DNA from: Cohnella hashimotonis
GTDB lineage: Bacteria > Bacillota > Bacilli > Paenibacillales > Paenibacillaceae
Direction: 5' to 3'
NCBI RefSeq assembly: GCF_030014955.1
Contig: NZ_JAGRPV010000001.1
Span: forward strand, 372,001 to 436,000
Length of the DNA: 64,000 nt
The position numbers and the translations under genes are program-made. The notes beneath the pieces were generated by a model. It saw only the letters and a list, made by a program, of their open reading frames with translations. It did no database searches and was not told the origin of the DNA. Below are positions 26,791-35,330 of the stretch, piece by piece (position 1 is the first letter of the stretch; each line of letters begins with the position of its first letter).

Positions 26791-28176
26791 ATGACGCAAT
26801 CTACGCAAGCCAAGCCGTCCAAGCGCCAACTCCATCTGGGGTTGTTCCTGTTCTCGACAGGCTATCACCCTGCCGGCTGGCGGCTGCCGGAAGCGGCGAC
26901 CGACGGCGCGTTCGATCCGAAATTTCTGCACCGCGTAGCCCAGAGGCTGGAGGAAGCGAAGTTCGACTTCTTCTTCCTCGGCGACGCGCTCGCCACGAGC
27001 GCGGACATGCAGCACACGTTCCCGTCGCAGATGGTTCGTCTCGAGCCGTTCACGATGATCGCGAACATCGCGGCGGTCACCGAGAAGATCGGTTTGATCG
27101 TGACGGCGAACACGACGTACTCCGAGCCGTATACGGTCGCCAGGCAGACAGCTTCGCTAGATTACCTGAGCGGCGGCCGCCTCGCCTGGAACGTCGTGAC
27201 CGGCATGGACGTGCGGGCGGCTCAGAACTACAGCCGGGAGAAGCACTGGGATAACTCCAAGCGGTACGACTACGCGGACGAGTTCGTGAAGATCGTGCAG
27301 GAGCTGTGGGATTCCTGGGAAAACGAAGCGTTCGTCCGAAACAAGGAGACTGGGCAGTTCGTCGACGGCAACAAGGTGCATCGGATCAATCACGAGGGCG
27401 AGCACTTTTCCGTCGCGGGTCCGCTGAACGTGGCGAGGCCGCCGCAAGGACAGATTCCGCTGCTGAACGCCGGCACGTCCGAGCGCAGCCGCGACCTGGG
27501 CGCGCAGCAATCCAGCGCCGTTTTCACCGGACAGATTGTGCTCGAGCTCGCGAAGACGTTCTACGCCGAGATCAAGACGAAAGCCGTACAGTATGGAAGG
27601 AGTCCGGATGAAGTGTTCATCCTTCCGGGCCTCGTGCCGCTCGTCGGCCGCACCTCGGAGGAAGCGCGAGCCAAGTATCGGGAGCTGAATTCGCTGCTCG
27701 TGACCGACTACGATGTAACGCCGCTGTCCGCGAGGATCGGAATCGATCTCTCCGCATATCCGCTCGACGGTCCGCTTCCGGACCTGTCGCTCTCGTCGCT
27801 TCCGGGCAACGAGGCCAAGTGGCTCGTCGGGCTGGCGCAAAAGGCGGAAGGACGCGAAGCCATCACCGTCCGCGAGCTGTTCCACTACTTCGCCGCCACG
27901 TCGCGGGGCCATCTGCTCATCGTCGGCAATCCGGAGGAGATTGCGGATCAGATGGCGGAGTGGTTCGAGGGAGGCGCGGCCGACGGCTTCAACATCTGCC
28001 CGCCGTACATGCCGGGCGGCCTCGATCTGTTCGTCGACCTGGTCGTACCGGTGCTCCAGCGCCGCGGCCTGTTCCGGACGGCGTATGAAGCGAATACGTT
28101 CCGCGGTCACTTCGGCCTGTCCGTTCCCGAGAATCGGTTCGCCAAAAAGGCAGCCCTGCAAGGCGCGAGCGAGTAA
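26791..28176 (+). CDS. FMN-dependent monooxygenase, NtaA/SnaA/DszA family
   Basis: 461 residues. Bacterial-luciferase-like barrel; family landmarks are HPAGWRLPEAATDGAFD at the start, RLAWNVVTGMDVRAAQNY, the core PLLNAGTSERSRDLGAQQSSAVFTG, and the C-terminal DGFNICPPYMPGG. These enzymes use FMNH2 and O2 supplied by a separate reductase to cleave C-N or C-S bonds (nitrilotriacetate, dibenzothiophene sulfone, organosulfur compounds). Followed 18 bp later by an SsuCAB-like transporter, so a sulfur-scavenging role is favoured. No flavin reductase is encoded in the cluster. Confidence 0.9.
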   Translation: MTQSTQAKPSKRQLHLGLFLFSTGYHPAGWRLPEAATDGAFDPKFLHRVAQRLEEAKFDFFFLGDALATSADMQHTFPSQMVRLEPFTMIANIAAVTEKIGLIVTANTTYSEPYTVARQTASLDYLSGGRLAWNVVTGMDVRAAQNYSREKHWDNSKRYDYADEFVKIVQELWDSWENEAFVRNKETGQFVDGNKVHRINHEGEHFSVAGPLNVARPPQGQIPLLNAGTSERSRDLGAQQSSAVFTGQIVLELAKTFYAEIKTKAVQYGRSPDEVFILPGLVPLVGRTSEEARAKYRELNSLLVTDYDVTPLSARIGIDLSAYPLDGPLPDLSLSSLPGNEAKWLVGLAQKAEGREAITVRELFHYFAATSRGHLLIVGNPEEIADQMAEWFEGGAADGFNICPPYMPGGLDLFVDLVVPVLQRRGLFRTAYEANTFRGHFGLSVPENRFAKKAALQGASE

Positions 28177-28194
28177 GGGAGGGAGTTGAGCCAC

Positions 28195-28974
28195 ATGGGC
28201 CATGACGGCAAGAAGCGCTACCGGTGGCGCATTATCATCGGGCAAGTCGCGCTGCTGATCGCTTGCCTGGGCATCATCGAATACCTCGTACGAGCGGAGA
28301 TCGTCGGCAGCTTGTACCTGTCGAAGCCGACCCAGGTCGTGGAGGAGATTTACAAGCTGTTCGCGGACGGCGAGATTTTCCACGACCTGTTCGTCACGCT
28401 TAAGGAATTCGCCGCGGGGTACCTGCTAAGCGCGTTCGCGGGAATCGCTACGGGAATGTTCCTCGTGCTCGTGCCGCACGCGGAAAATTTCTTCCGGCCG
28501 TTCCTCTCGGCACTGCTGGCGGTCCCGAAGGTAACGATTATCCCCCTCCTGATGCTCTGGCTCGGAATCGGGTTGTCGCACAAGGTCGCGATCGTGTTCC
28601 TGTTCTGCTTTTTTACCATCGCGTTCAATACGATCACGGGCATCAAGCAGACGGCGGAAGCGCATCTCAAGGTGGCCCGGGTGTTCGAGGCGTCCAAGCT
28701 GCAAACGATCGTCAAGGTCATCCTGCCGTCGGCTGCGCCTACGATCTTCGTCTCGCTGAGAGTGTCGGCGGCCACGGGGCTCGTCGGCGCGCTGTTCGGG
28801 GAGATGGTCGCGTCCAAGGACGGGCTCGGCAACCTGCTGGTGGAGGCGACCTCCCTGTACGACACGGCGAAGGCATTCGGGATCATCACGGTCGTGACGG
28901 TCGTATCGGTGCTTATTATCGGCGTCATCGATCTGCTGGAGAAGCGGGTCGTGCTGAAATGGAAGTCATCTTAA
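28195..28974 (+). CDS. ABC permease, SsuC/TauC family
   Basis: 259 residues from ATG 28195, with AAGGGAGGGAG 9 bases upstream; TTG 28186 abuts that site and is unlikely. Six helices and the EAA-like loop (QTAEAHLKVARVFEASKLQTIVKVILPSAAPTIFVSLR). Family substrates are alkanesulfonates, taurine, nitrate and aromatic sulfur or nitrogen compounds. Confidence 0.9.
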   Translation: MGHDGKKRYRWRIIIGQVALLIACLGIIEYLVRAEIVGSLYLSKPTQVVEEIYKLFADGEIFHDLFVTLKEFAAGYLLSAFAGIATGMFLVLVPHAENFFRPFLSALLAVPKVTIIPLLMLWLGIGLSHKVAIVFLFCFFTIAFNTITGIKQTAEAHLKVARVFEASKLQTIVKVILPSAAPTIFVSLRVSAATGLVGALFGEMVASKDGLGNLLVEATSLYDTAKAFGIITVVTVVSVLIIGVIDLLEKRVVLKWKSS

Positions 28975-28977
28975 GAA

Positions 28978-29012
28978 GTTAGCGAGCTTAACCGTTAGCA
29001 CGCTAACAGTTA
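28978..29012 (+). other. Twin GTTAGC hairpins between permease and binding protein
   Basis: GTTAGC-GA-GCTTAAC (28978-28992) is followed by TAACCGTTAGC-AC-GCTAACAGTTA (28989-29012). Both fold into short hairpins sharing the GTTAGC arm. No T-run, so probably an mRNA processing or stability site raising binding-protein output. Confidence 0.5.
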
Positions 29013-29049
29013 GGACAAATAAACAGTGACCTTTGAGGAGAGAGAAACC

Positions 29050-30102
29050 ATGTTGAAGAAAAAATGGATGGGAACCGGAATCGTAACAGCGGCGCTTGCG
29101 CTCGTTCTCGCAGGCTGCGGCGGCAGCAACAATAACGCGGGAGGCGCGGCTTCCCCGTCGGGGTCCGAAGGCGCATCGGCATCTGCATCGCCGTCGACAT
29201 CTGCGTCGGCGTCGGCTCCAGCGTCAGCAGAGCTTCAGAAAATCCGGTACGCGCCGTTTAACGGCGTGAGCGGACTGGCCGTGCGCTTCGGCATCGAGAA
29301 GGGCTTCTTCAAGGACGAGGGGCTGGACGTCGAACTGATCTCCACCCAGAAACCGATCGAAGCGCTGACGAGCAAGGATGTCGACATCGTGGACGTAGCA
29401 ACGACCAACGCCATCGTGGCCGCGGGCAAGGGCGCTCCGATCAAGATCGTATCCTCGATGTTCCGCACAAAGGGGCCGTTTTACCTGGTCGCCAGAACGG
29501 GCATCGATAGCGTCGAAGACCTCAAGGGCAAGAAGGTCGGCGCCGCTGTGCTCGGCAGCGGATTGGACGTGTACACCCAGACGATCCTGAAGGCGCATGG
29601 CCTCAGCAAGGACGATGTTACATACCTCGCCGACGGCGTTAACGATGCGGCTTATGCGAGCCTCACGTCCGGCCAAGTCGACGCGACGATTATCCACGAG
29701 CCGTTCGCTTCTCTTGCGGAGATTGAAGGCACCGGCAAGATTCTCGCCAAGGGCTGGGATTACCTGCCGACGTTCCATACCGGCGTCCTCGCCTCCCGCA
29801 ACGACTTCATCGAGAACCATCCGGAGCTCGTCGAGAAGCTGCTGCGCGCGTACTTCAAGTCGCAGGACTACGCGAAGAGCAACCTGGACGAGTACAAGAA
29901 GTACTTCCTCGAAAACGTGAAGATCAATCCGGCTGCGGTGGACAAGGCGTTCGAGCGCGAGAACGTGCTGTGGGAGAACAACCCCGACGTAGACCTGAAC
30001 GCGCTGAAGGATACGCAGCAGGTTCAAGTCGACCTGGGCTTCCAGGATCAGATTTACGACGTCGATAAAATTCTGGATCTGCGGTTCATTCCGAAAAAAT
30101 AA
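29050..30102 (+). CDS. SsuA/NMT1-type substrate-binding lipoprotein
   Basis: 350 residues from ATG 29050 (GAGGAG upstream). The signal peptide has the lipobox LVLAGC, then an unusually long low-complexity Ala/Ser/Pro linker (about residues 25-65), followed by a type-2 periplasmic-binding fold of the SsuA/TauA class, with FNGVSGLAVRFGIEKGFFKDEGLDVELI and the later YLADGVNDAAYASLTSGQVDA. It delivers an organosulfur or similar anion to the adjacent permease. Confidence 0.9.
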   Translation: MLKKKWMGTGIVTAALALVLAGCGGSNNNAGGAASPSGSEGASASASPSTSASASAPASAELQKIRYAPFNGVSGLAVRFGIEKGFFKDEGLDVELISTQKPIEALTSKDVDIVDVATTNAIVAAGKGAPIKIVSSMFRTKGPFYLVARTGIDSVEDLKGKKVGAAVLGSGLDVYTQTILKAHGLSKDDVTYLADGVNDAAYASLTSGQVDATIIHEPFASLAEIEGTGKILAKGWDYLPTFHTGVLASRNDFIENHPELVEKLLRAYFKSQDYAKSNLDEYKKYFLENVKINPAAVDKAFERENVLWENNPDVDLNALKDTQQVQVDLGFQDQIYDVDKILDLRFIPKK

Positions 30103-30121
30103 CGCGAACGGGGGCGATCAT

Positions 30122-30895
30122 ATGGCGGGGTTCGAGGTCCGCGGCGTGTCTAAAGTATACGGTGGAGCGACGCCGACGGAGACGCTCTCGAATATCGACT
30201 TGACCATCGAAGACGGCGAGTTTCTGAGCATTCTCGGTCCGAGCGGCTGCGGCAAGAGCACCTTGCTCGAGATCCTGGCCGGGCTGCAGCTGCCCACCTC
30301 CGGCGAGGTATGGTTCGGCGGAGCGAAGCTGAAGGGGCCTGGCATCGAGCGGGGCGTCGTCTTCCAGGATCCCTCGCTGTATCCGTGGAGATCGGTGGCG
30401 AAAAACGTCCAGCTGGGACTGGAGATGCGAGGCGTCGCGAAGAGCGAACAGCGGGAAGGCGCGCAGCGTTATCTCGACTTGGTCGGGCTGAAGGGGTTCG
30501 AGAACAAGTATCCCCATCACCTGTCCGGCGGCATGAAGCAGCGCGCGGGTCTTGCCCGGGCGCTCGCCAACGGCCCCGAGGTGCTGCTCATGGACGAGCC
30601 GTTTGGCGCGGTCGACTATCTGACCCGGCTGCAGCTACAGGACGATCTGCTGAGAATCTGGGAAGCGGAGAAAAAGACCGTCGTGTTCGTCACGCACGAC
30701 GTGTCCGAGGCCGTATTCCTGGGCGATCGGGTCGTGCTGCTGTCCCCGAGGCCGGGGCGGATCAATCGGATCTTCCAGGTGCCCAAGGAGCGTCCGCGAA
30801 AGCGCGACGACGCCGAGCTGCTGAAGATACAGAACGATATTTATGCGGCAATTCACGAGGTGAAGTCTCCGGAGAGTTTGGAGTTTACGATTTGA
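30122..30895 (+). CDS. ABC ATPase, SsuB/TauB family
   Basis: 257 residues. Walker A GPSGCGKST (39-47), Q-loop VVFQDPSLYPW, signature LSGGMKQRAGLARAL, Walker B VLLMDEPFGAVD, H-loop VFVTHDVSEA. Completes the SsuCAB-like importer in permease-binding protein-ATPase order. Its TGA stop overlaps the start of a Gly-Lys repeat mini-ORF. Confidence 0.93.
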   Translation: MAGFEVRGVSKVYGGATPTETLSNIDLTIEDGEFLSILGPSGCGKSTLLEILAGLQLPTSGEVWFGGAKLKGPGIERGVVFQDPSLYPWRSVAKNVQLGLEMRGVAKSEQREGAQRYLDLVGLKGFENKYPHHLSGGMKQRAGLARALANGPEVLLMDEPFGAVDYLTRLQLQDDLLRIWEAEKKTVVFVTHDVSEAVFLGDRVVLLSPRPGRINRIFQVPKERPRKRDDAELLKIQNDIYAAIHEVKSPESLEFTI

Positions 30896-30993
30896 CTAAG
30901 GGAAAAGGAAAAGGAAAAGGAAAAGGAAAAGGAAAAGGAAAAGGAAAAGGCAAGGGCAGAGGCAAAGGTAAGCGGAGGCAACGGCAGGCGTAG
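30892..30993 (+). CDS. Gly-Lys repeat mini-protein, coupled to the ABC ATPase
   Basis: A 33-residue frame opens at TTG 30892, overlapping the ATPase stop as TTGA, with GGAG (30880-30883) 8 bases upstream. The product is (M)TK, ten Gly-Lys pairs with one Gly-Arg, and a basic RRQRQA tail: no hydrophobic residue and a charge near +15. The start geometry is exactly that of a coupled gene, but the core is a simple DNA repeat, so it could be a chance frame. If made, it would be a strongly nucleic-acid- or anion-binding peptide. No known family. Confidence 0.4.
   Translation: MTKGKGKGKGKGKGKGKGKGKGRGKGKRRQRQA
30901..30948 (+). repeat. (GGAAAA)8 hexanucleotide tandem repeat
   Basis: Eight perfect GGAAAA units, followed by degenerate ones (GGCAAG, GGCAGA, GGCAAA, GGTAAG). 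A six-base unit keeps the reading frame when copy number changes, so slippage would lengthen or shorten the Gly-Lys tract without a frameshift. The purine-only strand is also prone to triplex or slipped structures. Confidence 0.95.
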
Positions 30994-31070
30994 TCAGTAA
31001 AGACAACAAGGTGCAAAGAGAGTCAAGGCAAGCGGAAATCGAGGAAAAAATGCGAAGGAGCGTGGAAGAT

Positions 31071-31925
31071 ATGTCATTGTCCAATGTAGCGAGCGTGGCG
31101 CAAGTGCAGGAAAGGCTAGCCGGCGTGGAGCGTATCGTACTGCTCGACGTGCGGTTTAACCCGAAGGACTCGGCTTACGGCAAGAATGCTTATGCGAAGG
31201 GGCACCTGCCGGGCGCCTTGTTCATCGACTTCAAGGCCGATCTGACCGACCCGGCCCAAGAGCATGGCGGGCGCAGCCCGCTGCCGTCGCCGGAGCGACT
31301 CGCTTCGCTGTTCGGGTCTCTCGGCATCGACCGCGAGACCGCCGTCGTCGCCTACGAAGACGGCAACGGCCCGGCTGCTTCACGGCTGTGGTGGCTGCTC
31401 CGCTACTTGGGCGCAGATCGCGCGCAAGTGCTGGACGGCGGCTATTCCGCCTGGACGGCCGCCGGCGGCGATGTGTCTGCAGAGCCGGCAGCGGCCGTGG
31501 CGCCGCGCGAATTCGTGCCCGCGCCTCGAGCCGATTGGCTCGTCGGCGTGGAAGAAGTTCGCGTCGCATCCGCCGGGGGAGGCGCGGCACTGGTGGACTC
31601 GCGCGACGCGGCGCAGTACGCCGGGCGCGAGGCGCCGTTCGATCCGGTCGCCGGGCACATACCCGGTGCGGCAAACTACTTCTGGAAGGACACGCTCGAA
31701 GAGGGCGGGGCCTGGAAGTCGCCGGAGCAGCTTCGCGACTGGTTCGGCGACCTGCCGCAAGACGGCGAGATCATCGTATACTGCGGTTCCGGCATCTCGG
31801 CGACGCCGAACGTGCTGGCACTTCGCGAAGCGGGATATAGCAACGTGAAGCTGTATTCGGGCAGTTGGAGCGATTGGATTTCTTATGATGAGAATCGTAT
31901 CGCTACTGGGGAAGAAGAGAACTGA
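31071..31925 (+). CDS. Two-domain rhodanese / mercaptopyruvate-type sulfurtransferase
   Basis: 284 residues from ATG 31071 (AAGGAG 10 bases upstream); ATG 31050 is an alternative. N-terminal inactive rhodanese domain (KGHLPGALFIDFKADLTDP) and C-terminal catalytic domain (VAGHIPGAANYFWKDTL) with active-site C238 in CGSGISA, the loop type of 3-mercaptopyruvate sulfurtransferases rather than thiosulfate ones. It moves sulfane sulfur to thiols or cyanide in the cytosol. Last gene of the organosulfur cluster, which supports a sulfur role for the monooxygenase and importer. A decayed copy of its C-terminus lies at 35873-35959. Confidence 0.92.
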   Translation: MSLSNVASVAQVQERLAGVERIVLLDVRFNPKDSAYGKNAYAKGHLPGALFIDFKADLTDPAQEHGGRSPLPSPERLASLFGSLGIDRETAVVAYEDGNGPAASRLWWLLRYLGADRAQVLDGGYSAWTAAGGDVSAEPAAAVAPREFVPAPRADWLVGVEEVRVASAGGGAALVDSRDAAQYAGREAPFDPVAGHIPGAANYFWKDTLEEGGAWKSPEQLRDWFGDLPQDGEIIVYCGSGISATPNVLALREAGYSNVKLYSGSWSDWISYDENRIATGEEEN

Positions 31926-31959
31926 AAAAGACGAATAGCAGTATTTACACACAACAAAC

Positions 31960-31997
31960 AAGTCGCTATGTAGCCCGAGGGCCATGGCGGCTTTTGG
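31960..31997 (+). terminator. Terminator of the sulfurtransferase gene
   Basis: AAGTCGCTATG pairs with CATGGCGGCTT (two G-T pairs), then TTTT. It closely resembles the hairpin at 36568-36607. From 31998 to 32369 the DNA turns AT-rich and shows no gene. Confidence 0.75.
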
Positions 31998-32369
31998 CGT
32001 ATATCCAGAGTCAACAAGGAGTCAACGATTGAGCACCGAAAGTACATGCAGGTAGGTCGAACCGTACTCACACTCGTATTTCTCTTACTATACTGTACAG
32101 ACAGATAAAGGGTTTAGACGTCCTACCGATGCGATTGCAATAAACTCTGGAATGACGGTATTTGCGTTTTGTAGCTGCAATTTTTTGGAGCTTTATGTCA
32201 TACTTGTATCTATACTGAATTACTTTACTATATTCAATATGTAAGTAAAACTGGAGTTTCAGGTCAACTCTGAAATAAACCGGCTCGCCATTCAAAACAA
32301 ATCAACGAGTCAATTTTTTTTATCCGAATCGGTTATACAACGCTGTTAATAATTTTCGAAGGTGATTAA

Positions 32370-33810
32370 ATGAGCAATGTAAAATTTTATTCGGAATATG
32401 ATATGGCATGCGGTTGGGAAATTGATAAGATAATTAAAAAGATCGATGAAAGTGCAATCGAAAGTGATTGGTCTATTAGTGATCTGATAGATTTTCATAA
32501 TATTATAAAGTACATAGTAATTAATCGATTTGCAGATTACATAGTTAAACAGACTGGTATTAATATTAAGGATTATCAGAAAAAAATAAAACAAAAAATA
32601 GGTCTATTCATCGAAGAGAATAAGAGTGATTTTATTTCTTTATACGATGATGTCGATTTTATGGATACCGAAGATTTTCTAGATATTATAGAGAATTTTT
32701 CAATATTTCAGGCTGTTTCAGAAGATGCTTTTAAGGACTTACTCAACAAAGAGTATGTACATGTCTATATGGTTCTGAAATTTAAGAAACTGACAGAGTA
32801 TTTTAATTCTGTAATAAAAGAAATAATACTAAGTGATTCAAGAAATGCCGAGACCCTAATTTCTAAATATCTTAAAGAGAGTCAACTATATTTACCGTCT
32901 TCTTTAACAGAGAAAGAGGCATTAAGTTTAATTGATGAATATATCAACTCATCACACGTTAATATAAATTATTTGAGAAAAATAGTAAATTTCCCTCCAG
33001 GTAAAGGGATTAATATGCCTGATAAAATTAAGTTACATGCAAAAAGAAAAGCTAAGGAAGAGGAAGAAAGAATCTTTGGAGAAGGCTCTGGGATTGAGTC
33101 TGGGGTTTCGATTTCATACCCAATAGACCAAGACGAAGTTATTTCACTAAGTGCCGATGGAAGTATGTTTGATATGAAGGTAAGTCGTACATGGTTAGAA
33201 GAGAATCTCGACTACCCAACACTTTGGAACAACTTTATTCACTTGTTTAATTTTGTCGACGATAAGTTTCGCTTAGTATTTGCCTCAAAGAAAAATGATA
33301 TGAGTGCGCTAGAATATGCACTTCGTCCTAATGGAGAACACATTTACAGTACATCATTTGCATTTAGTTTTAGAGAAATGGTTGGAAAAGTGGAAATATA
33401 CAGCTATGCAAATGTATTAAATGTTTTAGGCGTAAGATTAGAAGATATGATAGAGTGGTTCTTTCAAATCTATCTAAAAGAAGAATTTAAAATTGAGGAT
33501 TTCATAGTAAAAATGCCATCAGAAGATGCTACATATTTTGAAAAGTGCAGGACTATCCTTCCTGAATTCGATAGGGTGTTTAAGCAATTCAACGTACTAA
33601 TTGAAGAGGGTAAAATTGACCAAGAATTGATACAGATTTCATCATCTAGTGTGAAAAACAAGGATATTAAATCTTTGATTGAGAAAAAGTATGTGTATCC
33701 TTCAAGTGAGTGGTATCAAACAGCATCCTTTATGTTGTTTTCTGACCAGAGTAGTATATTTTATTTGCCTAGTAAAGGTGGTAAATATAAAAATTTCTTT
33801 GATTTAATAA
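32370..33810 (+). pseudogene. DUF4209-type protein, 5' part, split by an IS element
   Basis: Codes for the first 480 or so residues of an AT-rich gene; the frame runs 16 codons into the IS before stopping at 33857. Start ATG 32370 has a GAAGGTG site. Mostly helical, acidic and without signal or membrane segments; it includes a charged KRKAKEEEERIFGEG stretch. Removing the IS and one target duplication joins it in frame with 35331-35794 to give a 634-residue protein (1,905 bases, exactly 635 codons). Base composition is far more AT-rich than the flanking genes, indicating transfer. Function unknown; see the 3' part for the key motif. Confidence 0.85.
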
Positions 33811-35323
33811 CTCAACTTTCGCAGAGCAAAAATCATCTTAAGTGCAGGTCGTTGTAAGCTCGCGAGGCGATCAGGTATTGGGCTTGTAAATAGAAAAACA
33901 CCGCTCCGTTTGATAAAGTGAGAGTGTCGAGCAATCACTTCAACCGAAGAGGTGTCTACCCTTATGATAGCCCAACCCTCCAATTTGAATCAACTGCCTA
34001 ACGAACTAAAACCGACGTTTCAAGAATTGAAAGTCATGCAGCATTTACAGCAAGCTGGATTTCGCAAACGCTTTGGCTTTAGCTGCGCCCAATTGTTTCA
34101 ACTCGTCTTCGTTCTGTTGTTTCATCAGAAAAACTGGTTTCGTCTGCTGGAGAGCCGCAAAGATGATTCCATGCCCGGCAAAGATGCGGTTTATCGCTTT
34201 CTCAATCATACCGGCCTTGCATGGCGCCGGTTTTTGACCTCGCTTAGTGTCGCCACCGTAAAGAAGGTGGACGCGCTGACGTCTGCGGATCGGGATGCCG
34301 TCTTCATCGTCGACGATTCGATGTTCGAACGCAATCGCAGCAAAGCCGTTGAGTTGCTCGCCCGGTTCAAAGATCATGCGACAGGTGCGTACTACAAAGG
34401 TTTCCGCATGCTAACGATGGGGTGGTCGGACGGCCACACGTTCTTACCCGTGGATTTTGCATTGCTCAGTTCAAGCAAGTCGGCGATCACCGGCATGAAT
34501 GAGTCCGTCGACAAACGGTCGCACGGCTACAAGCGTCGGCAGGAAGCGCTTCTGTCGGCTCCGCAAGTCGTTGCGTCCATGCTGGACCGCGTCTTGGCGG
34601 CCGGAGCAACCGCCTCTTATGTCTTGATGGACAGTTGGTTCACGCATGCGCCGCTCATTCGCGAAATCGTCTCCCGTGGACTTGATGTGATTGGCATGGT
34701 CAAGAACGACAACAAACGATTCCTTATGCAAGGCCAGAAGTTGTCGCTTAAAGAGCTTTACTCAGTCGCCACGCCTGTAGCGAGCAAGAAACGCAGCATT
34801 CTCCGCTCGATCCGAACGGTGCTGGCTTGCGGCACGCCAGTGCATGTGGTATTCGTTCGCAACCGCTCGAAGAAGAATGATTGGCTCGCCGTTCTAACGA
34901 CAGACCTAGCGCTCTGTGTAGAGGACGTCATCCGAATTTACGCGATCCGCTGGGACATCGAGGTCTTCTTCAAATGCACCAAGTCACTGCTACGTTTGCA
35001 AAAGGAATTCCAAGGCCGCTCTTATGATTTGCTGATCAGCCACACCACAATTGTCTTTTCGCGTTACCTGCTACTGGCTTGGCAGCATCGACAGAGTACA
35101 GATGCACGCACGTTCGGCGGTTTGTTTTATGTGCTGTGCGACGAAGTCGGCACGCTGGATTGGACAGTCGCCTTGCAACAACTGCTTGATCTGATCAGCG
35201 AAATCGCCACGAAAGCAGGAAAGAAGCTGGGGGCTTTGATTCAGCGTCAACTCCAGCAATGGATTGCCAGTTTGCCCAGTTACATCAGGGCTTGTTTGCC
35301 GATTTCATGCTGCGAAAGTTGAG
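33811..35323 (+). mobile_element. IS4-family insertion sequence, 1,513 bp
   Basis: Ends are perfect 14-bp inverted repeats CTCAACTTTCGCAG (33811-33824 and complement at 35310-35323). The element is flanked by the 7-bp direct repeat TTAATAA (33804-33810 and 35324-35330), a target-site duplication. Excising the element with one repeat restores the host reading frame precisely, which confirms the boundaries. It carries one transposase gene and looks complete and recent. Confidence 0.95.
33964..35322 (+). CDS. IS4-family transposase
   Basis: 452 residues from ATG 33964 (AGAGGTG 9 bases upstream). DDE-type catalytic core: first Asp in VFIVDDSMFERN, second in YVLMDSWFTH, and the YREK signature Y-x2-R-x3-E-x6-K in YAIRWDIEVFFKCTK with the catalytic Glu. 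It cuts and pastes the element. The stop codon lies inside the right inverted repeat. GC content is higher than that of the interrupted gene. Confidence 0.95.
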   Translation: MIAQPSNLNQLPNELKPTFQELKVMQHLQQAGFRKRFGFSCAQLFQLVFVLLFHQKNWFRLLESRKDDSMPGKDAVYRFLNHTGLAWRRFLTSLSVATVKKVDALTSADRDAVFIVDDSMFERNRSKAVELLARFKDHATGAYYKGFRMLTMGWSDGHTFLPVDFALLSSSKSAITGMNESVDKRSHGYKRRQEALLSAPQVVASMLDRVLAAGATASYVLMDSWFTHAPLIREIVSRGLDVIGMVKNDNKRFLMQGQKLSLKELYSVATPVASKKRSILRSIRTVLACGTPVHVVFVRNRSKKNDWLAVLTTDLALCVEDVIRIYAIRWDIEVFFKCTKSLLRLQKEFQGRSYDLLISHTTIVFSRYLLLAWQHRQSTDARTFGGLFYVLCDEVGTLDWTVALQQLLDLISEIATKAGKKLGALIQRQLQQWIASLPSYIRACLPISCCES

Positions 35324-35330
35324 TTAATAA

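Noticed and set aside
27157..28383. A 408-codon antisense frame across the monooxygenase and permease genes
   Set aside because: Arg/Ala-rich antisense shadow spanning two real genes; no domain and no start signals.
30901..30990. Possible CRISPR-like array
   Set aside because: Units are contiguous 6-mers without spacers; it is a microsatellite.
30310..30993. A 227-codon frame overlapping the ABC ATPase and ending in the Gly-Lys tract
   Set aside because: Its first two thirds are a shadow of the ATPase gene in another frame with biased Arg/Gly content; only the part after 30892 has a plausible start.
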